This document shows, one piece after another, positions 1-7,807 of a DNA stretch of 47,326 nt. The position numbers were made by a program, and so were the translations under genes. The notes under the pieces were generated by a model. It was not told the origin of the DNA, did not search any database, and was given only the letters and a program-made list of their open reading frames with translations. Position 1 is the stretch's first letter. Every line of letters begins with the position of its first letter. The stretch comes from Planctomycetia bacterium (lineage in GTDB: Bacteria; Planctomycetota; Planctomycetia; Gemmatales; Gemmataceae), in NCBI GenBank assembly GCA_005799265.1, contig SYHD01000254.1, positions 1-47,326 on the forward strand, read 5' to 3'.

Positions 1-2
1 AG

Positions 3-377
3 ACTCCGTCGCTTGCGCGTCCGGCTAACGAGGAAGAAACCGACGAAACACGTTCCGGCATGCGCTATCGCAAACAACGCCGCGGCGGCAAGGGCTTGAG
101 GGACATCCGCGCCTCTGACCGCAATGGGCCCGTCGTCGGCGTCGCCAGCGTGCGCGAAGACGACGATATCATGCTCATCACCGTGCAGGGCATGGTCAAT
201 CGCACGCACATCCGCGAGATCCGCATGATCGGCCGCAACACGCAAGGCGTGCGTCTGATGAATTTGAACGACGGCGACAAGATCGCATCGGTGGCAAAGG
301 TGGCACAGGAAGATATCGGTCCGAACGGCGACGCGACGCCGCCGTCGCCGGACGTGTCGGAGACGCCGCAGGCGTAA
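3..377 (+). CDS. gyrA: DNA gyrase subunit A, C-terminal end (partial)
   Basis: The reading frame is open to the left edge and ends at TAA 375-377. It encodes the last part of the GyrA C-terminal DNA-wrapping beta-pinwheel. The motif QRRGGKG, followed by NGPVVG, IMLIT..G, and IGRNTQGVRLMNL, matches the final blade of GyrA, which with GyrB introduces negative supercoils. The tail after the last blade is acidic and proline-rich (PPSPDVSETPQA). Just before the blade motif is an acidic stretch (EEETDE) preceded by SLARPAN, which is encoded by one arm of a dispersed palindromic repeat found again at 1862-1883. The gene converges on the TauE gene with only a 23-base gap. Identity is secure; the upstream structure of the insertion lies outside the window. 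Confidence 0.93.
   Translation, partial: TPSLARPANEEETDETRSGMRYRKQRRGGKGLRDIRASDRNGPVVGVASVREDDDIMLITVQGMVNRTHIREIRMIGRNTQGVRLMNLNDGDKIASVAKVAQEDIGPNGDATPPSPDVSETPQA
8..29 (+). repeat. Palindrome arm inside the gyrA frame
   Basis: These 22 bases are identical to the right arm of the perfect inverted repeat at 1862-1883. Read in the gyrA frame they give S-L-A-R-P-A-N. The matching left arm, if present, would lie before the window. The copy sits in what looks like a variable acidic loop before the last gyrase blade. Confidence 0.9.
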
Positions 378-400
378 CCGGCGCATACCCAACGGGTCGT

Positions 401-1135
401 TCACTTCAACAGCAGATACACGCCGATCACCAGCACGGACGCCTGGATGATGTGCCCAAACCAGGCGTCGGGAACGCGCCGGTTCAACGCGACGCCGATG
501 ACGACGCCGACGATGACGACCGGCGCGAACGGCGCATCGTCGATCAGCGTTTGGTCGTCCAGCATGCCGACCCACCAGAAGACGGGCACTTTCAGCAAAT
601 TGATCCAGAAGTAGAACAACGTCGTCGTCGCCACGAAGCGCCGGCTTTCCATGCGCTGCATCAAGAGATACATGCTCGTCAAAAGCCCGCCGACGTGCGA
701 CAGCGTGGACACGAAGCCCGTGGCCAGCCCGCACAGGAAGCCGTGCCAGAAGCGCGGCTCGACCGCCTCGTCGCGCTTGAGCCAGAGGCGGGCGTATTGC
801 AACAAACTAAATACGATGGCGAGAGCCCCGATCAAGCGCGCCAGAGTCGGCCCGTCGATCGCGGAGAGGGCGAATGAGCCGAGGACGATGCCGAGGACTC
901 CGCCGGGGAGAAGGTTGCGGATGTTGGCGAGATCCCATTGCTTCCAGTAAGGGATGAGGGCGATGCAATCGCACAACAGCAGCAAGGGGAGCATGCGGCC
1001 GACGGCGATCTTGGCGTCGAAGAAGAGAGCCAGCATCGGCCCGGTGAGGATGCCGATGCCGCCCCCGAAGCCGGCCTTGGAGATGCCGATCAGCAGGGCG
1101 GCGCTGGCGAAGGCGATGTGTTCGGCGGGGATCAC
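401..1135 (-). CDS. TauE/SafE-family membrane transporter (putative anion/sulfite exporter)
   Basis: A 244-residue, strongly hydrophobic protein with about seven to eight predicted membrane segments. It shows the duplicated TauE/SafE pattern: an N-terminal SKAGFGGGIGILTGP motif and a second half with LSHVGGLLTSMYLL followed by an F.WINLLK segment. The family (PF01925) is linked to export of sulfite or sulfur-containing organic anions, but individual substrates are rarely known and none can be inferred here. The start is a GTG at 1133-1135, because no upstream in-frame alternative fits the conserved N-terminus. It converges with gyrA and lies downstream of the lipoprotein gene on the same strand, about 110 bases apart, with no sign of functional coupling. 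Confidence 0.85.
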   Translation of the reverse strand: MIPAEHIAFASAALLIGISKAGFGGGIGILTGPMLALFFDAKIAVGRMLPLLLLCDCIALIPYWKQWDLANIRNLLPGGVLGIVLGSFALSAIDGPTLARLIGALAIVFSLLQYARLWLKRDEAVEPRFWHGFLCGLATGFVSTLSHVGGLLTSMYLLMQRMESRRFVATTTLFYFWINLLKVPVFWWVGMLDDQTLIDDAPFAPVVIVGVVIGVALNRRVPDAWFGHIIQASVLVIGVYLLLK

Positions 1136-1244
1136 GCGGAGGTCGCCACATAATCGCTTGCGGTTTCGGGGGGCTGGTCAGATCCAGCCGCGCGAAACCA
1201 CAAGCGCGTGAGGGAGAATCGCAAGGTCACATTCTCGACCTAAC

Positions 1245-1646
1245 TTACAGTTTCTTCCCCTTGGTATCCAGGTTGTCCTTTCCCGACGGCATCGGGGCTG
1301 GGAGCGTTTCGGGGACGGGCGCCGGTTGGCTCGTGCGGAGCCACGGGGCACGGCTGGTGCAGTAGTCGTCCGCCGCGCAATCGCAGATTCCGTGGTTCTG
1401 CGAGCGTGTCGTCCGGCCGCCCTTACAGGCGCCGCAGCCATCCGCGCCGCAGTCGCTCTTGGCCGCGCCGCCGAAGATCGCCTGACTTGCACGCTGCCCC
1501 CAATTCGCACAGCCGCCTTTGCTGCCGCACGCGGCGCTGCTCCCAGAGCCGCTGCTGGAAGTACCGCAGCACGAGTCCAACGCGCGGCAGCCGACGATGC
1601 TGCCGAGGAAACTGACCGCAAACAGGCTATATATTACGCGACGCAT
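1245..1646 (-). CDS. Cysteine-rich lipoprotein of unknown function
   Basis: A 133-residue protein with a type II signal peptide: basic MRR, a hydrophobic core, and lipobox GSIVGC with the acylated cysteine at residue 20. The mature part is rich in Cys, Gly and Ser (CCGTSSSGSGSS, CGADGCGACKGG), followed by CDCAADDYCTSRAPW and a proline-rich tail ending in basic residues. I know no assigned function; similar short Cys-rich lipoproteins occur in planctomycete genomes. It should be carried to the outer membrane by the Lol system encoded at 16-18 kb (inference). Longer overlapping frames on both strands are shadows caused by high GC. Confidence 0.7.
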   Translation of the reverse strand: MRRVIYSLFAVSFLGSIVGCRALDSCCGTSSSGSGSSAACGSKGGCANWGQRASQAIFGGAAKSDCGADGCGACKGGRTTRSQNHGICDCAADDYCTSRAPWLRTSQPAPVPETLPAPMPSGKDNLDTKGKKL

Positions 1647-1818
1647 GACTGTTCCCCTCAGCGAGACCGCTTGAACCTGGTAAAGTCAGGCAATATCGAA
1701 AGAAACGTCAAATCCATAGTTTTCATCGTCTGCGGCAATGTGCTCCCTTGAGGATTTTTCCGTGGAAAAGATAAGCCCGCCAACTTCCGTATTCTCGTCG
1801 AAGTTGATAAACTCGACA

Positions 1819-1883
1819 GTTAGCCGGACGCGCAAGCGACAGATGCCCTTCCGTCGAATACGTCGCTTGCGCGTCCGGCTAAC
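1819..1883. repeat. Perfect 22-bp inverted repeat (GTTAGCC/GGCTAAC family) in a 5' leader
   Basis: Arms 1819-1840 and 1862-1883 are perfect reverse complements, separated by a 21-base loop. The outer ends are GTTAGCC and GGCTAAC. The right arm stops immediately before AGGAG (1884-1888), the ribosome binding site of the nucleotidyltransferase gene. An identical right arm occurs inside gyrA at 8-29. Confidence 0.92.
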
Positions 1884-1896
1884 AGGAGCAACAGTC

Positions 1897-2595
1897 ATGG
1901 ATGCGGTGCTGTTGGCGGCGGGATTGGGCACGCGTCTTCGTCCGCACACGGAGACGACGCCGAAGCCTTTGCTGCGTGTGCAAGGTCGGCCCATCCTCGA
2001 CTGGACGCTCGGCGCACTGCCGAAGTGTGTCGATCGCGTCATCGTGGTGACGCATTATTTGGCCGAGCAAATTGAAGCGTATTTGCGCGGCCAGCGCCAC
2101 CTCAAGGAATGGGTGACAGTCCCGCAGGGCGATCCGCAGGGGACTGGCGACGCGTTTCGCAAGTGCCAGACGCAGATCCGCTCCGACAAGGTGCTTGTCC
2201 TCAACGGCGACGATCTCTTCGGCGCTGTTGATCTCGCCAATCTCGCGGCGTGTCCGGCGGGATTGATCGTGCAAGAGGTGCAGGAGCCGAAGAAGTTCGG
2301 CATCGCGTTCCTGAAGCCGGACGGGACATTGGAGAAACTGCTGGAGAAACCGGACCTGCCGCCGCCGCAGCTTGCGAACACCGGGGCGTATGTGTTTCCA
2401 CGGGCGGTTTTCGAAATCGCGATCGAGCGCTCGCCGCGCGGCGAATACGAGATCACCGATTACGTGTCGAGGCTGGCTTTGAAACAGCCGTGTCACGTGG
2501 TGCGTTCGACATTCTGGTTCCCGATCGGCGACGAGGCGGCGTGGAACGCAGCCCAGAAGTTGGATTTGGCGGCCGTGTTGACGGCGCGATCGTAG
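1897..2595 (+). CDS. Sugar-phosphate nucleotidyltransferase (RmlA/MurU/GlmU-like NTP transferase)
   Basis: A 232-residue single-domain nucleotidyltransferase (NTP_transferase fold). The N-terminal signature LLAAGLGTRLRP..ETTPKPLL (residues 5-26) binds the NTP phosphates and sugar phosphate. NGDD (103-106) supplies the metal-binding aspartate, and EKPDLPP and NTGAYVFPRAVFE are the later family blocks. It lacks the left-handed helix domain of GlmU, so it is probably a monofunctional enzyme like MurU or a mannose/glucose-1-phosphate transferase; the sugar cannot be told. The start ATG at 1897 has AGGAG eight bases upstream; an upstream in-frame extension runs through the palindrome and is rejected. 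The next gene starts 63 bases downstream. Confidence 0.85.
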   Translation: MDAVLLAAGLGTRLRPHTETTPKPLLRVQGRPILDWTLGALPKCVDRVIVVTHYLAEQIEAYLRGQRHLKEWVTVPQGDPQGTGDAFRKCQTQIRSDKVLVLNGDDLFGAVDLANLAACPAGLIVQEVQEPKKFGIAFLKPDGTLEKLLEKPDLPPPQLANTGAYVFPRAVFEIAIERSPRGEYEITDYVSRLALKQPCHVVRSTFWFPIGDEAAWNAAQKLDLAAVLTARS

Positions 2596-2597
2596 TT

Positions 2598-2647
2598 GTT
2601 TAGCCGCGGTTCGCAGAACCGCGCGGGTCTACGACCCGCGGCTAAAC
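2598..2647. repeat. Inverted repeat, GTTTAGCC...GGCTAAAC family
   Basis: Arms 2598-2617 and 2628-2647 match at 18 of 20 positions with a 10-base loop. It starts GTTTAGCCGCGG and ends CCGCGGCTAAAC, then runs straight into the GGAGG ribosome binding site of the NHL gene. It shares its termini with the repeats at 16716 and 28401. Confidence 0.88.
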
Positions 2648-2658
2648 GGAGGTTATTC

Positions 2659-3747
2659 ATGTTTTTCGCATTGATTGGTTTCACGGTTGCCTGTTTCCTC
2701 GGCGACGCCCCGAAAATGTCCACCGCCGCCGGCACTGGCATGCGCGGCCACACCGGCGACGGCGGTCTCGCGACCAAAGCGACCTTGAGCGAGCCCTTCC
2801 ACTGCGAACTCGACGGCAAGGGTAATCTCTATGTCGCCGAGTCCGCCAACCATTGCATCCGCAAGGTCCATCTCAAGACCGGAATCATCTCCACCGTCGC
2901 GGGCAACGGCAAGAAAGGCTACAGCGGCGACGGCGGCAAGGCGACCGACGCCACCTTCAACGAGCCCTACGCCGTCGTCGTCGACAAGGACGACAACCTC
3001 TTCATCGTCGATCGTTTGAACGCCGTCGTGCGCAAAGTCGATGGCAAGACCGGTATCGTCGCCACCGTCGCGGGCACCGGCAAAAAGGGCTACTCCGGCG
3101 ACGGCGGCAAGGCGACCGACGCCAACCTGGTCGAACCCAACGACTGCATCCTCGACGGCAAGGGCGGCCTGCTCATCGCGGACGTCGGCGACTGGCGCAT
3201 CCGCCGACTCGATCTGTCCACCGGCATCATCTCCACCTTCGCCGGCACGGGCCGGGCCAAGATCCCCGCCAAGATGAAGATCGACCGCGCCAAGTGCGGC
3301 GATGATGGCCCCGCGCACAAGGCGATCGTCGTCGGCGCCCGCGCCGTCTGCGTCGATGGCAAGGGCAACACTTACATCTGCGAACGCGAAGGCAGTGCCG
3401 TGCGCAAGGTCGACGCCAAGGGGACCATCACCACCATCGCCGGCACCGGCGAATGGGGCTACAAGGGCGACAAGGCCGAGGCGAGCAAGGCCGTCTTCGC
3501 GGGACCGAAAGGCATCCGCTGTGACGCCGACGGCAACATCTTCGTCGTCGATTGCGAAAATCACTGCATTCGCAGGATCGACGCCAAAACCATGATCGTG
3601 ACCACCGTCGCCGGCGGACGAAAGGGCAAGCAAGACGGCCCCGCCACCGAGGCCGGCATGGATCGGCCCCACGGCTGCATCATCGCCGCCGACGGCACTA
3701 TTTATATCGCCGACAGCAATAATCACCGCGTCCGCGTCGTCAAATAA
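2659..3747 (+). CDS. Secreted NHL-repeat beta-propeller protein
   Basis: A 362-residue protein with an N-terminal hydrophobic signal (MFFALIGFTVACFLG). It is followed by about six NHL-type repeats, each of the form STVAGTG..GY.GDGG.AT.A....P..V..D..GNLY.AD..N..IRK.D. Clear copies are GNLYVAESANHCIRKV, DNLFIVDRLNAVVRKV and GTIYIADSNNHRVRVV at the end. Such propellers bind ligands or partner proteins; no catalytic residues are evident. The start ATG at 2659 has GGAGG six bases upstream; a TTG-initiated extension through the palindrome is rejected. It is the first of three same-strand secreted proteins (NHL, PQQ, esterase), each gap holding a palindrome. Confidence 0.85.
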   Translation: MFFALIGFTVACFLGDAPKMSTAAGTGMRGHTGDGGLATKATLSEPFHCELDGKGNLYVAESANHCIRKVHLKTGIISTVAGNGKKGYSGDGGKATDATFNEPYAVVVDKDDNLFIVDRLNAVVRKVDGKTGIVATVAGTGKKGYSGDGGKATDANLVEPNDCILDGKGGLLIADVGDWRIRRLDLSTGIISTFAGTGRAKIPAKMKIDRAKCGDDGPAHKAIVVGARAVCVDGKGNTYICEREGSAVRKVDAKGTITTIAGTGEWGYKGDKAEASKAVFAGPKGIRCDADGNIFVVDCENHCIRRIDAKTMIVTTVAGGRKGKQDGPATEAGMDRPHGCIIAADGTIYIADSNNHRVRVVK

Positions 3748-3752
3748 GAGGA

Positions 3753-3819
3753 TCTCACGCAAAGGCGCAAAGGAATACAACCACGATTTTTCTTTGCGCC
3801 TTTGCGCCTTTGCGTGAGA
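3753..3819. repeat. Inverted repeat of ACGCAAAGGCGCAAAG type between NHL and PQQ genes
   Basis: Arms 3753-3773 and 3799-3819 are perfect 21-bp reverse complements. The arm contains the short tandem unit CAAAGGCG. Repeats of this wording recur in genomes of several environmental phyla, where they often yield spurious ORFs (general knowledge). It could act as a terminator for the NHL gene. Confidence 0.9.
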
Positions 3820-3853
3820 CCAGTTTTGAGCCGTAACTCTTGAGGAGTATCCC

Positions 3854-5155
3854 ATGCGATTTTGGTTGACTCTGTTGTGCTTGTTGACTGCAATCCCTTA
3901 CGCGCACGCCGACGATTGGCCCGGCTGGATGGGCCCGAAACGCGACAATGTCTGGCGCGAAAAAGGCATCCTCGACGCGTTCCCCGCCGGCGGACCCAAA
4001 GTGCTCTGGCGCGCCAAGGTCTCCAACGGCTTCTCCGGTCCCGCCGTCGCCGACGGACTCGTCGTCATCACCGACTTCGTCTCCAAGGCCGACCTCAGCC
4101 CCGATAACTTCGACAAGGACAAGTTCGTCGGCAAGGAACGCATCCAGTGCCTCGACGCCAAGACCGGCGCCGTCAAATGGACTTTCGATTACGACGCGAC
4201 CTACACCGTCTCCTATCCCAACGGCCCACGCTGCACGCCCAACATCGACGCTGGCAAAGTTTACACGCTCGGCGCCATGGGCAACCTTTACTGTTTCGAC
4301 GCCAAGACCGGCAAGGTCGTCTGGTCGCGCGATCTCAAGAAGGACTACGGCGTCGATGCGCCGCTGTGGGGCTTCGCGGCTCATCCCCTGATCGACGGCG
4401 ACCGCCTCATCTGCATGGTCGGCGGTGAAGGCAGCGTCACCGTCGCCTTTAACAAGAACACCGGCAAGGAAATCTGGAAAGCCATGTCCGCCGGCGGTCC
4501 CGGCTACAGCCCGCCGGTGATCATCGAGGCGGGCGGCACGCGCCAACTGCTCGTCTGGCATCCCGAAGCCATCAACGGCCTCAACCCCGAGACCGGCAAG
4601 GTCTACTGGTCCGTCAAGCAAGAAACCGCCAACGACACCTCGATCATGGCCCCGCGCGTCCTGGGCGATCAACTCTTCGTCGGCGGCTGGATGCACAAGG
4701 GCGCCCTCGTCAAGCTCGACCCCGTGAAGCCCGCCGCCAAGCTGGTCTGGAAGGGCAAACGCGACTCGGCTGTCTATCCCGTCAACAACACGCCCTACCT
4801 CGAAGCCGGCCACATCTACGGCGTTTGCACCGACGGCGAGCTGCGTTGCGTCGATATCAAGACGGGCGAACGCGTCTGGGAATCGTACAAACCGGTCGCC
4901 GGTGAAAAGGCGCAAAGCGGAACCTCCCACCTCGTCAAGCACGAAGAGCGCTTCTTCATCGCTACCGAAACCGGGCATCTCATCATCGGCAAGCTCAGCC
5001 CCAAAGGGTATGAGGAAGTGAGCCGTTGGCAGATGCTTGAACCAACCTCGAAGGCGTTTGGCCGCAGCGTCGTCTGGAGCCACCCGGCGTTTGCAAATCA
5101 AAGCGTGTACGCGCGCAACGACAAAGAGCTGATTTGTGTCTCACTGGCAAAATAA
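3854..5155 (+). CDS. Secreted PQQ-like beta-propeller repeat protein
   Basis: A 433-residue protein with a signal peptide (cleavage likely after AHA, residue 19). The mature N-terminus DDWPGWMGPKRDNVW is the hallmark opening of planctomycete PQQ-like propellers. The repeats carry the PQQ motif in successive blades: CLDAKTGAVKWTFDYD, CFDAKTGKVVWSRDL, NKNTGKEIWKA, NPETGKVYWSV and CVDIKTGERVWES. In this family the propeller is usually a structural or binding scaffold; the calcium and quinone ligands of real PQQ dehydrogenases are not evident. GAGGAG lies about eight bases before the ATG. It lies between the NHL protein and the esterase, both also secreted. Confidence 0.88.
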   Translation: MRFWLTLLCLLTAIPYAHADDWPGWMGPKRDNVWREKGILDAFPAGGPKVLWRAKVSNGFSGPAVADGLVVITDFVSKADLSPDNFDKDKFVGKERIQCLDAKTGAVKWTFDYDATYTVSYPNGPRCTPNIDAGKVYTLGAMGNLYCFDAKTGKVVWSRDLKKDYGVDAPLWGFAAHPLIDGDRLICMVGGEGSVTVAFNKNTGKEIWKAMSAGGPGYSPPVIIEAGGTRQLLVWHPEAINGLNPETGKVYWSVKQETANDTSIMAPRVLGDQLFVGGWMHKGALVKLDPVKPAAKLVWKGKRDSAVYPVNNTPYLEAGHIYGVCTDGELRCVDIKTGERVWESYKPVAGEKAQSGTSHLVKHEERFFIATETGHLIIGKLSPKGYEEVSRWQMLEPTSKAFGRSVVWSHPAFANQSVYARNDKELICVSLAK

Positions 5156-5176
5156 CTATTCACCGCTTGCCGTTTT

Positions 5177-5223
5177 GCGCTCGCGGTAAGGCGCCGAATC
5201 GCTCGGCGCTTCACTGCGAGCGC
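5177..5223. repeat. Imperfect inverted repeat upstream of the esterase gene
   Basis: Arms 5177-5197 and 5203-5223 match at 18 of 21 positions with a 5-base loop. The sequence GCGAGCGCTAAAC at its right end resembles the ends of other elements in the window (25711 and 2598). It lies in the PQQ-esterase gap. Confidence 0.8.
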
Positions 5224-5262
5224 TAAACAAAAGGCGGCCATCCCCAACAAGGACCCTCTCTC

Positions 5263-6138
5263 ATGAAGCGCATCCTCGCAATCTTGACTCTCGCAGGTGT
5301 CGTCGTTTCCGCGGCAAACGCCATCGACGACTACAAGCTCGGCCCCGATTCCATGGAACAGGCCGGCGTCCCCAAGGGCGAAATCGTCGACTACAAGCTC
5401 GACAGCAAAGTCTTCCCCGGCACCACGCGCGATTGGTGGATCTACGTCCCCAAGCAATACGACGGCAAGCAGCCCGCTTGCGTCATGGTCTTCCAGGACG
5501 GCAAGGGCTACAAGGACCCGAAAGGCATCTACCGCGCGACGGTTGTGATGGACAATCTCATCCACAAGAAAGAGATCCCCGTCATGATCGGCGTCTTCAT
5601 CAATCCGGGCCTCTTCGCCGGCAAGGACCCGAAAAAAGGCGGCAGCAATCGCAGCTTCGAGTACGATTCGCTGACGCCGCAGTACGCCGAGTTTCTCGAA
5701 AAAGAAATCCTCGCCGAGGTGAGCAAGAAGTACAAGATTCGCAGCGACGCCGCCGGGCGCGGCATCGGCGGCGCGTCGTCCGGGGGCATCTGTGCGTTCA
5801 CCGTCGCGTGGGAACGCCCTGATATGTTCTCGAAAGTCTTGAGCCACGTCGGCAGCTTCACCAACATTCGCGGCGGCGATCGCTACCCCGGCATCATCCG
5901 CAAGGCCGACAAGAAGAACATCCGCGTCTTCCTGCAAGACGGCTCCAACGACCTCGACAACACCGCGGGCAACTGGTATCTCGGCAATCTGCAAATGGAG
6001 AAGGCGCTGCAGTTCAAGAGCTACGACCACAAGACGGTGTGGGGCGACGGCAAACACAACGGCATCCACGGCGGCGCCATCCTGCCCGAGTCGATGCGCT
6101 GGCTCTGGCGCGACACGCCCGCCGTCAAGGCCGATTGA
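5263..6138 (+). CDS. Secreted alpha/beta-hydrolase, esterase D / enterochelin-esterase-like
   Basis: A 291-residue protein with a signal peptide (MKRILAILTLAGVVVSAANA, cleavage about residue 20) and an esterase fold (PF00756 type). DWWIYVPKQYDGKQPACVMVFQDG is the usual start of the hydrolase core. The nucleophile elbow is GGASSGG with Ser172. The acid is in QDGSNDLDN (Asp226 or nearby), and the histidine is in HNGIHGG, probably His269. Related planctomycete enzymes occur in carbohydrate-degradation settings and may remove acyl groups from polysaccharides, but no substrate can be assigned here. It ends 29 bases from the convergent cupin gene, leaving no room for a terminator other than the shared segment. 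Confidence 0.85.
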   Translation: MKRILAILTLAGVVVSAANAIDDYKLGPDSMEQAGVPKGEIVDYKLDSKVFPGTTRDWWIYVPKQYDGKQPACVMVFQDGKGYKDPKGIYRATVVMDNLIHKKEIPVMIGVFINPGLFAGKDPKKGGSNRSFEYDSLTPQYAEFLEKEILAEVSKKYKIRSDAAGRGIGGASSGGICAFTVAWERPDMFSKVLSHVGSFTNIRGGDRYPGIIRKADKKNIRVFLQDGSNDLDNTAGNWYLGNLQMEKALQFKSYDHKTVWGDGKHNGIHGGAILPESMRWLWRDTPAVKAD

Positions 6139-6167
6139 ACGGGATAGGCTGATGAGAACGCTAATGC

Positions 6168-6527
6168 TCAGACGCTTGGCTCCACTTCGTGAACGTCGTG
6201 GAGTACGCCGCGCGGTATGCATACGACGAGCACCTTCAGATTCCCCCACGCGCGGTGCTTGGTGCCGCGCGGGACGTACACGACCACGCCCTCGTGGAGT
6301 TCGACCTCCGAGTCATCCAAGGTCATGCGTCCCTGTCCACCGAGGATGTAGTAGACCTCATCGGTCCGCTCGTGATAGTGCAACCGGGCATCGGTGATCT
6401 CCAGGTGATGCACCTCGGCGGCAGCCTGATGGCTCTCCTCGATCAGGGGACGGATCAGGCCGCAGGTTTCCGTCCACGGCTTGACGTCTGACAATTCGCG
6501 ACGGATAGGCTGTGGGGATGGTCTCAT
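6168..6527 (-). CDS. Small cupin-domain protein
   Basis: A 119-residue single-domain cupin. Motif 1 is ARLHYHERTDEVYYILGGQGRM, with His50, His52 and Glu57 as the expected metal ligands. Motif 2 is VYVPRGTKHRAWG, with His91 as the fourth ligand. Such stand-alone cupins may be isomerases, dioxygenases or sugar-binding proteins; the sequence does not decide. It is the last gene in a run of four minus-strand genes whose spacers look like integron attC sites. The spacer between the upstream macro-like gene and this one is site S1. No attC-like sequence follows it, since the convergent esterase ends only 29 bases away. Confidence 0.82.
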   Translation of the reverse strand: MRPSPQPIRRELSDVKPWTETCGLIRPLIEESHQAAAEVHHLEITDARLHYHERTDEVYYILGGQGRMTLDDSEVELHEGVVVYVPRGTKHRAWGNLKVLVVCIPRGVLHDVHEVEPSV

Positions 6528-6560
6528 GGAACCCTCGTTTACGTGGCATGCGCAAATGTC

Positions 6561-6658
6561 GCTGGACGACTGCGTTCACTTGCCGGACCGGTTGCAAGAA
6601 ACGTGGTGTCTCGAAAAACCGTAGTGTCAGCCCGGTCAAGTGCAACACATGGTTCTGT
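6561..6658 (-). repeat. attC-like site S1
   Basis: On the minus strand the site runs from ACAGAAC (R''-like) to GTCCAGC (R'-like). The inner arms TTGCACTTGACCGG and CCGGCAAGTGAACGCA pair imperfectly. It follows the macro-like gene by four bases and precedes the cupin start by about 33. R boxes are degenerate relative to RYYYAAC/GTTRRRY. Confidence 0.55.
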
Positions 6659-6662
6659 CGCC

Positions 6663-7664
6663 TCATTTTCCTATGTATTCTGTCGCAAGCTGTTGCACGC
6701 ACGATTGGGATCGTCCGTAGCTGACGATGGCAACGTCTAGTCCGCAATCATGGTACTGGGACAACGAGCGCCGAATGGCGCCCGTGATCCAATCCAGTTC
6801 GTTACCAAACGCGCCGCCCCCAAGGAGTGTCAGGAACAGCGTGTTATTCGTCGTCCGAACCGCATTGATGATCGCCGCGCAGATCGTAGCTTCGTAGGAC
6901 GCTTCAAGAACAAGCGTCGCGAAGCGAGCCCACAACTCCGCTGGATGCTTGGTATACGCGACTGGCAGGGCGGAACAATACGCTTGTGATACAACCTGGG
7001 ATGCACCGTCAAGAGTAACTTGAGTGTCCCATTGGAGTCCAATCTGAAGTGCCTGCCTCAATCGATCGCGGTCAGATTCGTCCATGGCCTTCAACTGCTG
7101 GTCAATTTCCTTCAAGCCAACGGCGGACGGCAGCGCGTAGCCGTTGACCATTCGCCATAGTCTCCGATTTGTGTTTCCTAGTATTGCTCCGACGCCGGCG
7201 AGACAATCAATCTGGTTGTCAGCGGATTGCCCGACTTGTCCGTTGACGACCACGAAGTAATTACGAAAGATTGTACCTGCCCCAGCGGCAATTGCGCACG
7301 CCGGGCCTTGCGTGCGGTCCCGTTCGTAAATGCCAACGCCGCGTTCCGGCGTCACTTCGGGCCCCACCATCTCTAACAGATTAAACTGGGATGCAACCTG
7401 AAACAAGGCCTTCGCATTGCGATTGTCGGCATGAAGATGCTGTACGTTGGCGACGACCTCGCGAACAGAAATGGACCGACGCTCCCGCGACACACTGCGG
7501 ACACGGTCACGAAGTTGCGCGAGGGTCGGCGTTTCTAGGTCGCCGCACAGCCATGAGCGGCCGTCTAGGCCGGAACGCAATCGCGGCCCATCGACATGGA
7601 GTTGCGTGCGTACCCGTGCGGGAGACTCCTCGGAGCAGCCCGTCAGATTTTCAAACCATGTCAT
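6663..7664 (-). CDS. Conserved hypothetical protein, possibly macrodomain/PARG-like
   Basis: A 333-residue soluble protein starting MTWFENLTGCSEES. I recall this as a conserved family of unassigned function. Notable blocks are the SVREVVANVQHLH and FQVASQFNLLEM segments, GVGIYERDRTQGPACAIAAGAGTIFRNY, and a C-terminal FLTLLGGGAFGNELDWI. The last block and the first glycine-rich region resemble ADP-ribose-binding loops of macrodomain/PARG proteins, which would suggest binding or hydrolysis of an ADP-ribose compound; this is inference at low confidence. The ATG at 7664 is chosen because the conserved N-terminus begins there, leaving the attC-like spacer non-coding. It lies between a tyrosine phosphatase and a cupin. 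Confidence 0.6.
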   Translation of the reverse strand: MTWFENLTGCSEESPARVRTQLHVDGPRLRSGLDGRSWLCGDLETPTLAQLRDRVRSVSRERRSISVREVVANVQHLHADNRNAKALFQVASQFNLLEMVGPEVTPERGVGIYERDRTQGPACAIAAGAGTIFRNYFVVVNGQVGQSADNQIDCLAGVGAILGNTNRRLWRMVNGYALPSAVGLKEIDQQLKAMDESDRDRLRQALQIGLQWDTQVTLDGASQVVSQAYCSALPVAYTKHPAELWARFATLVLEASYEATICAAIINAVRTTNNTLFLTLLGGGAFGNELDWITGAIRRSLSQYHDCGLDVAIVSYGRSQSCVQQLATEYIGK

Positions 7665-7677
7665 GTCTGGCCTCGCG

Positions 7678-7774
7678 ACTAAACAACCAAGCTCACCTGC
7701 CGGGACCGCACGGGGTGCTACGAATCCCAGAAAGCCTATATGCGGCCCCGGTCTGCCGCAGCGCCTAGTTATTG
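7678..7774 (-). repeat. attC-like site S2
   Basis: On the minus strand it runs from CAATAAC to GTTTAGT. Inner left arm AGGCGCTGCGGCAGACCGG and right arm TGCGGTCCCGGCAGGTGAGC form an imperfect stem, with CCGGGGCCGCA pairing to TGCGGTCCCGG at 10 of 11 positions. The wording closely resembles environmental integron attC sites (from memory). It is 33 bases 3' of the phosphatase gene. Confidence 0.6.
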
Positions 7775-7807
7775 GCGTCGGCGTCATCCCAAGAGCATCG
7801 GTGCCGG

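Noticed and set aside
1819..1883. Palindrome read as a simple rho-independent terminator
   Set aside because: It lies in a 5' leader directly before a ribosome site, has a 21-base loop and no T-run, and an identical arm occurs inside gyrA.
2653..3855. 400-codon minus-strand frame opposite the NHL gene
   Set aside because: It is rich in Ala, Asp, Gly and Val with no domain and mirrors the repeats of the NHL gene; a GC-driven shadow.
3755..5101. 448-codon minus-strand frame opposite the PQQ gene
   Set aside because: Mirror of PQQ repeats; it also starts inside a palindrome.
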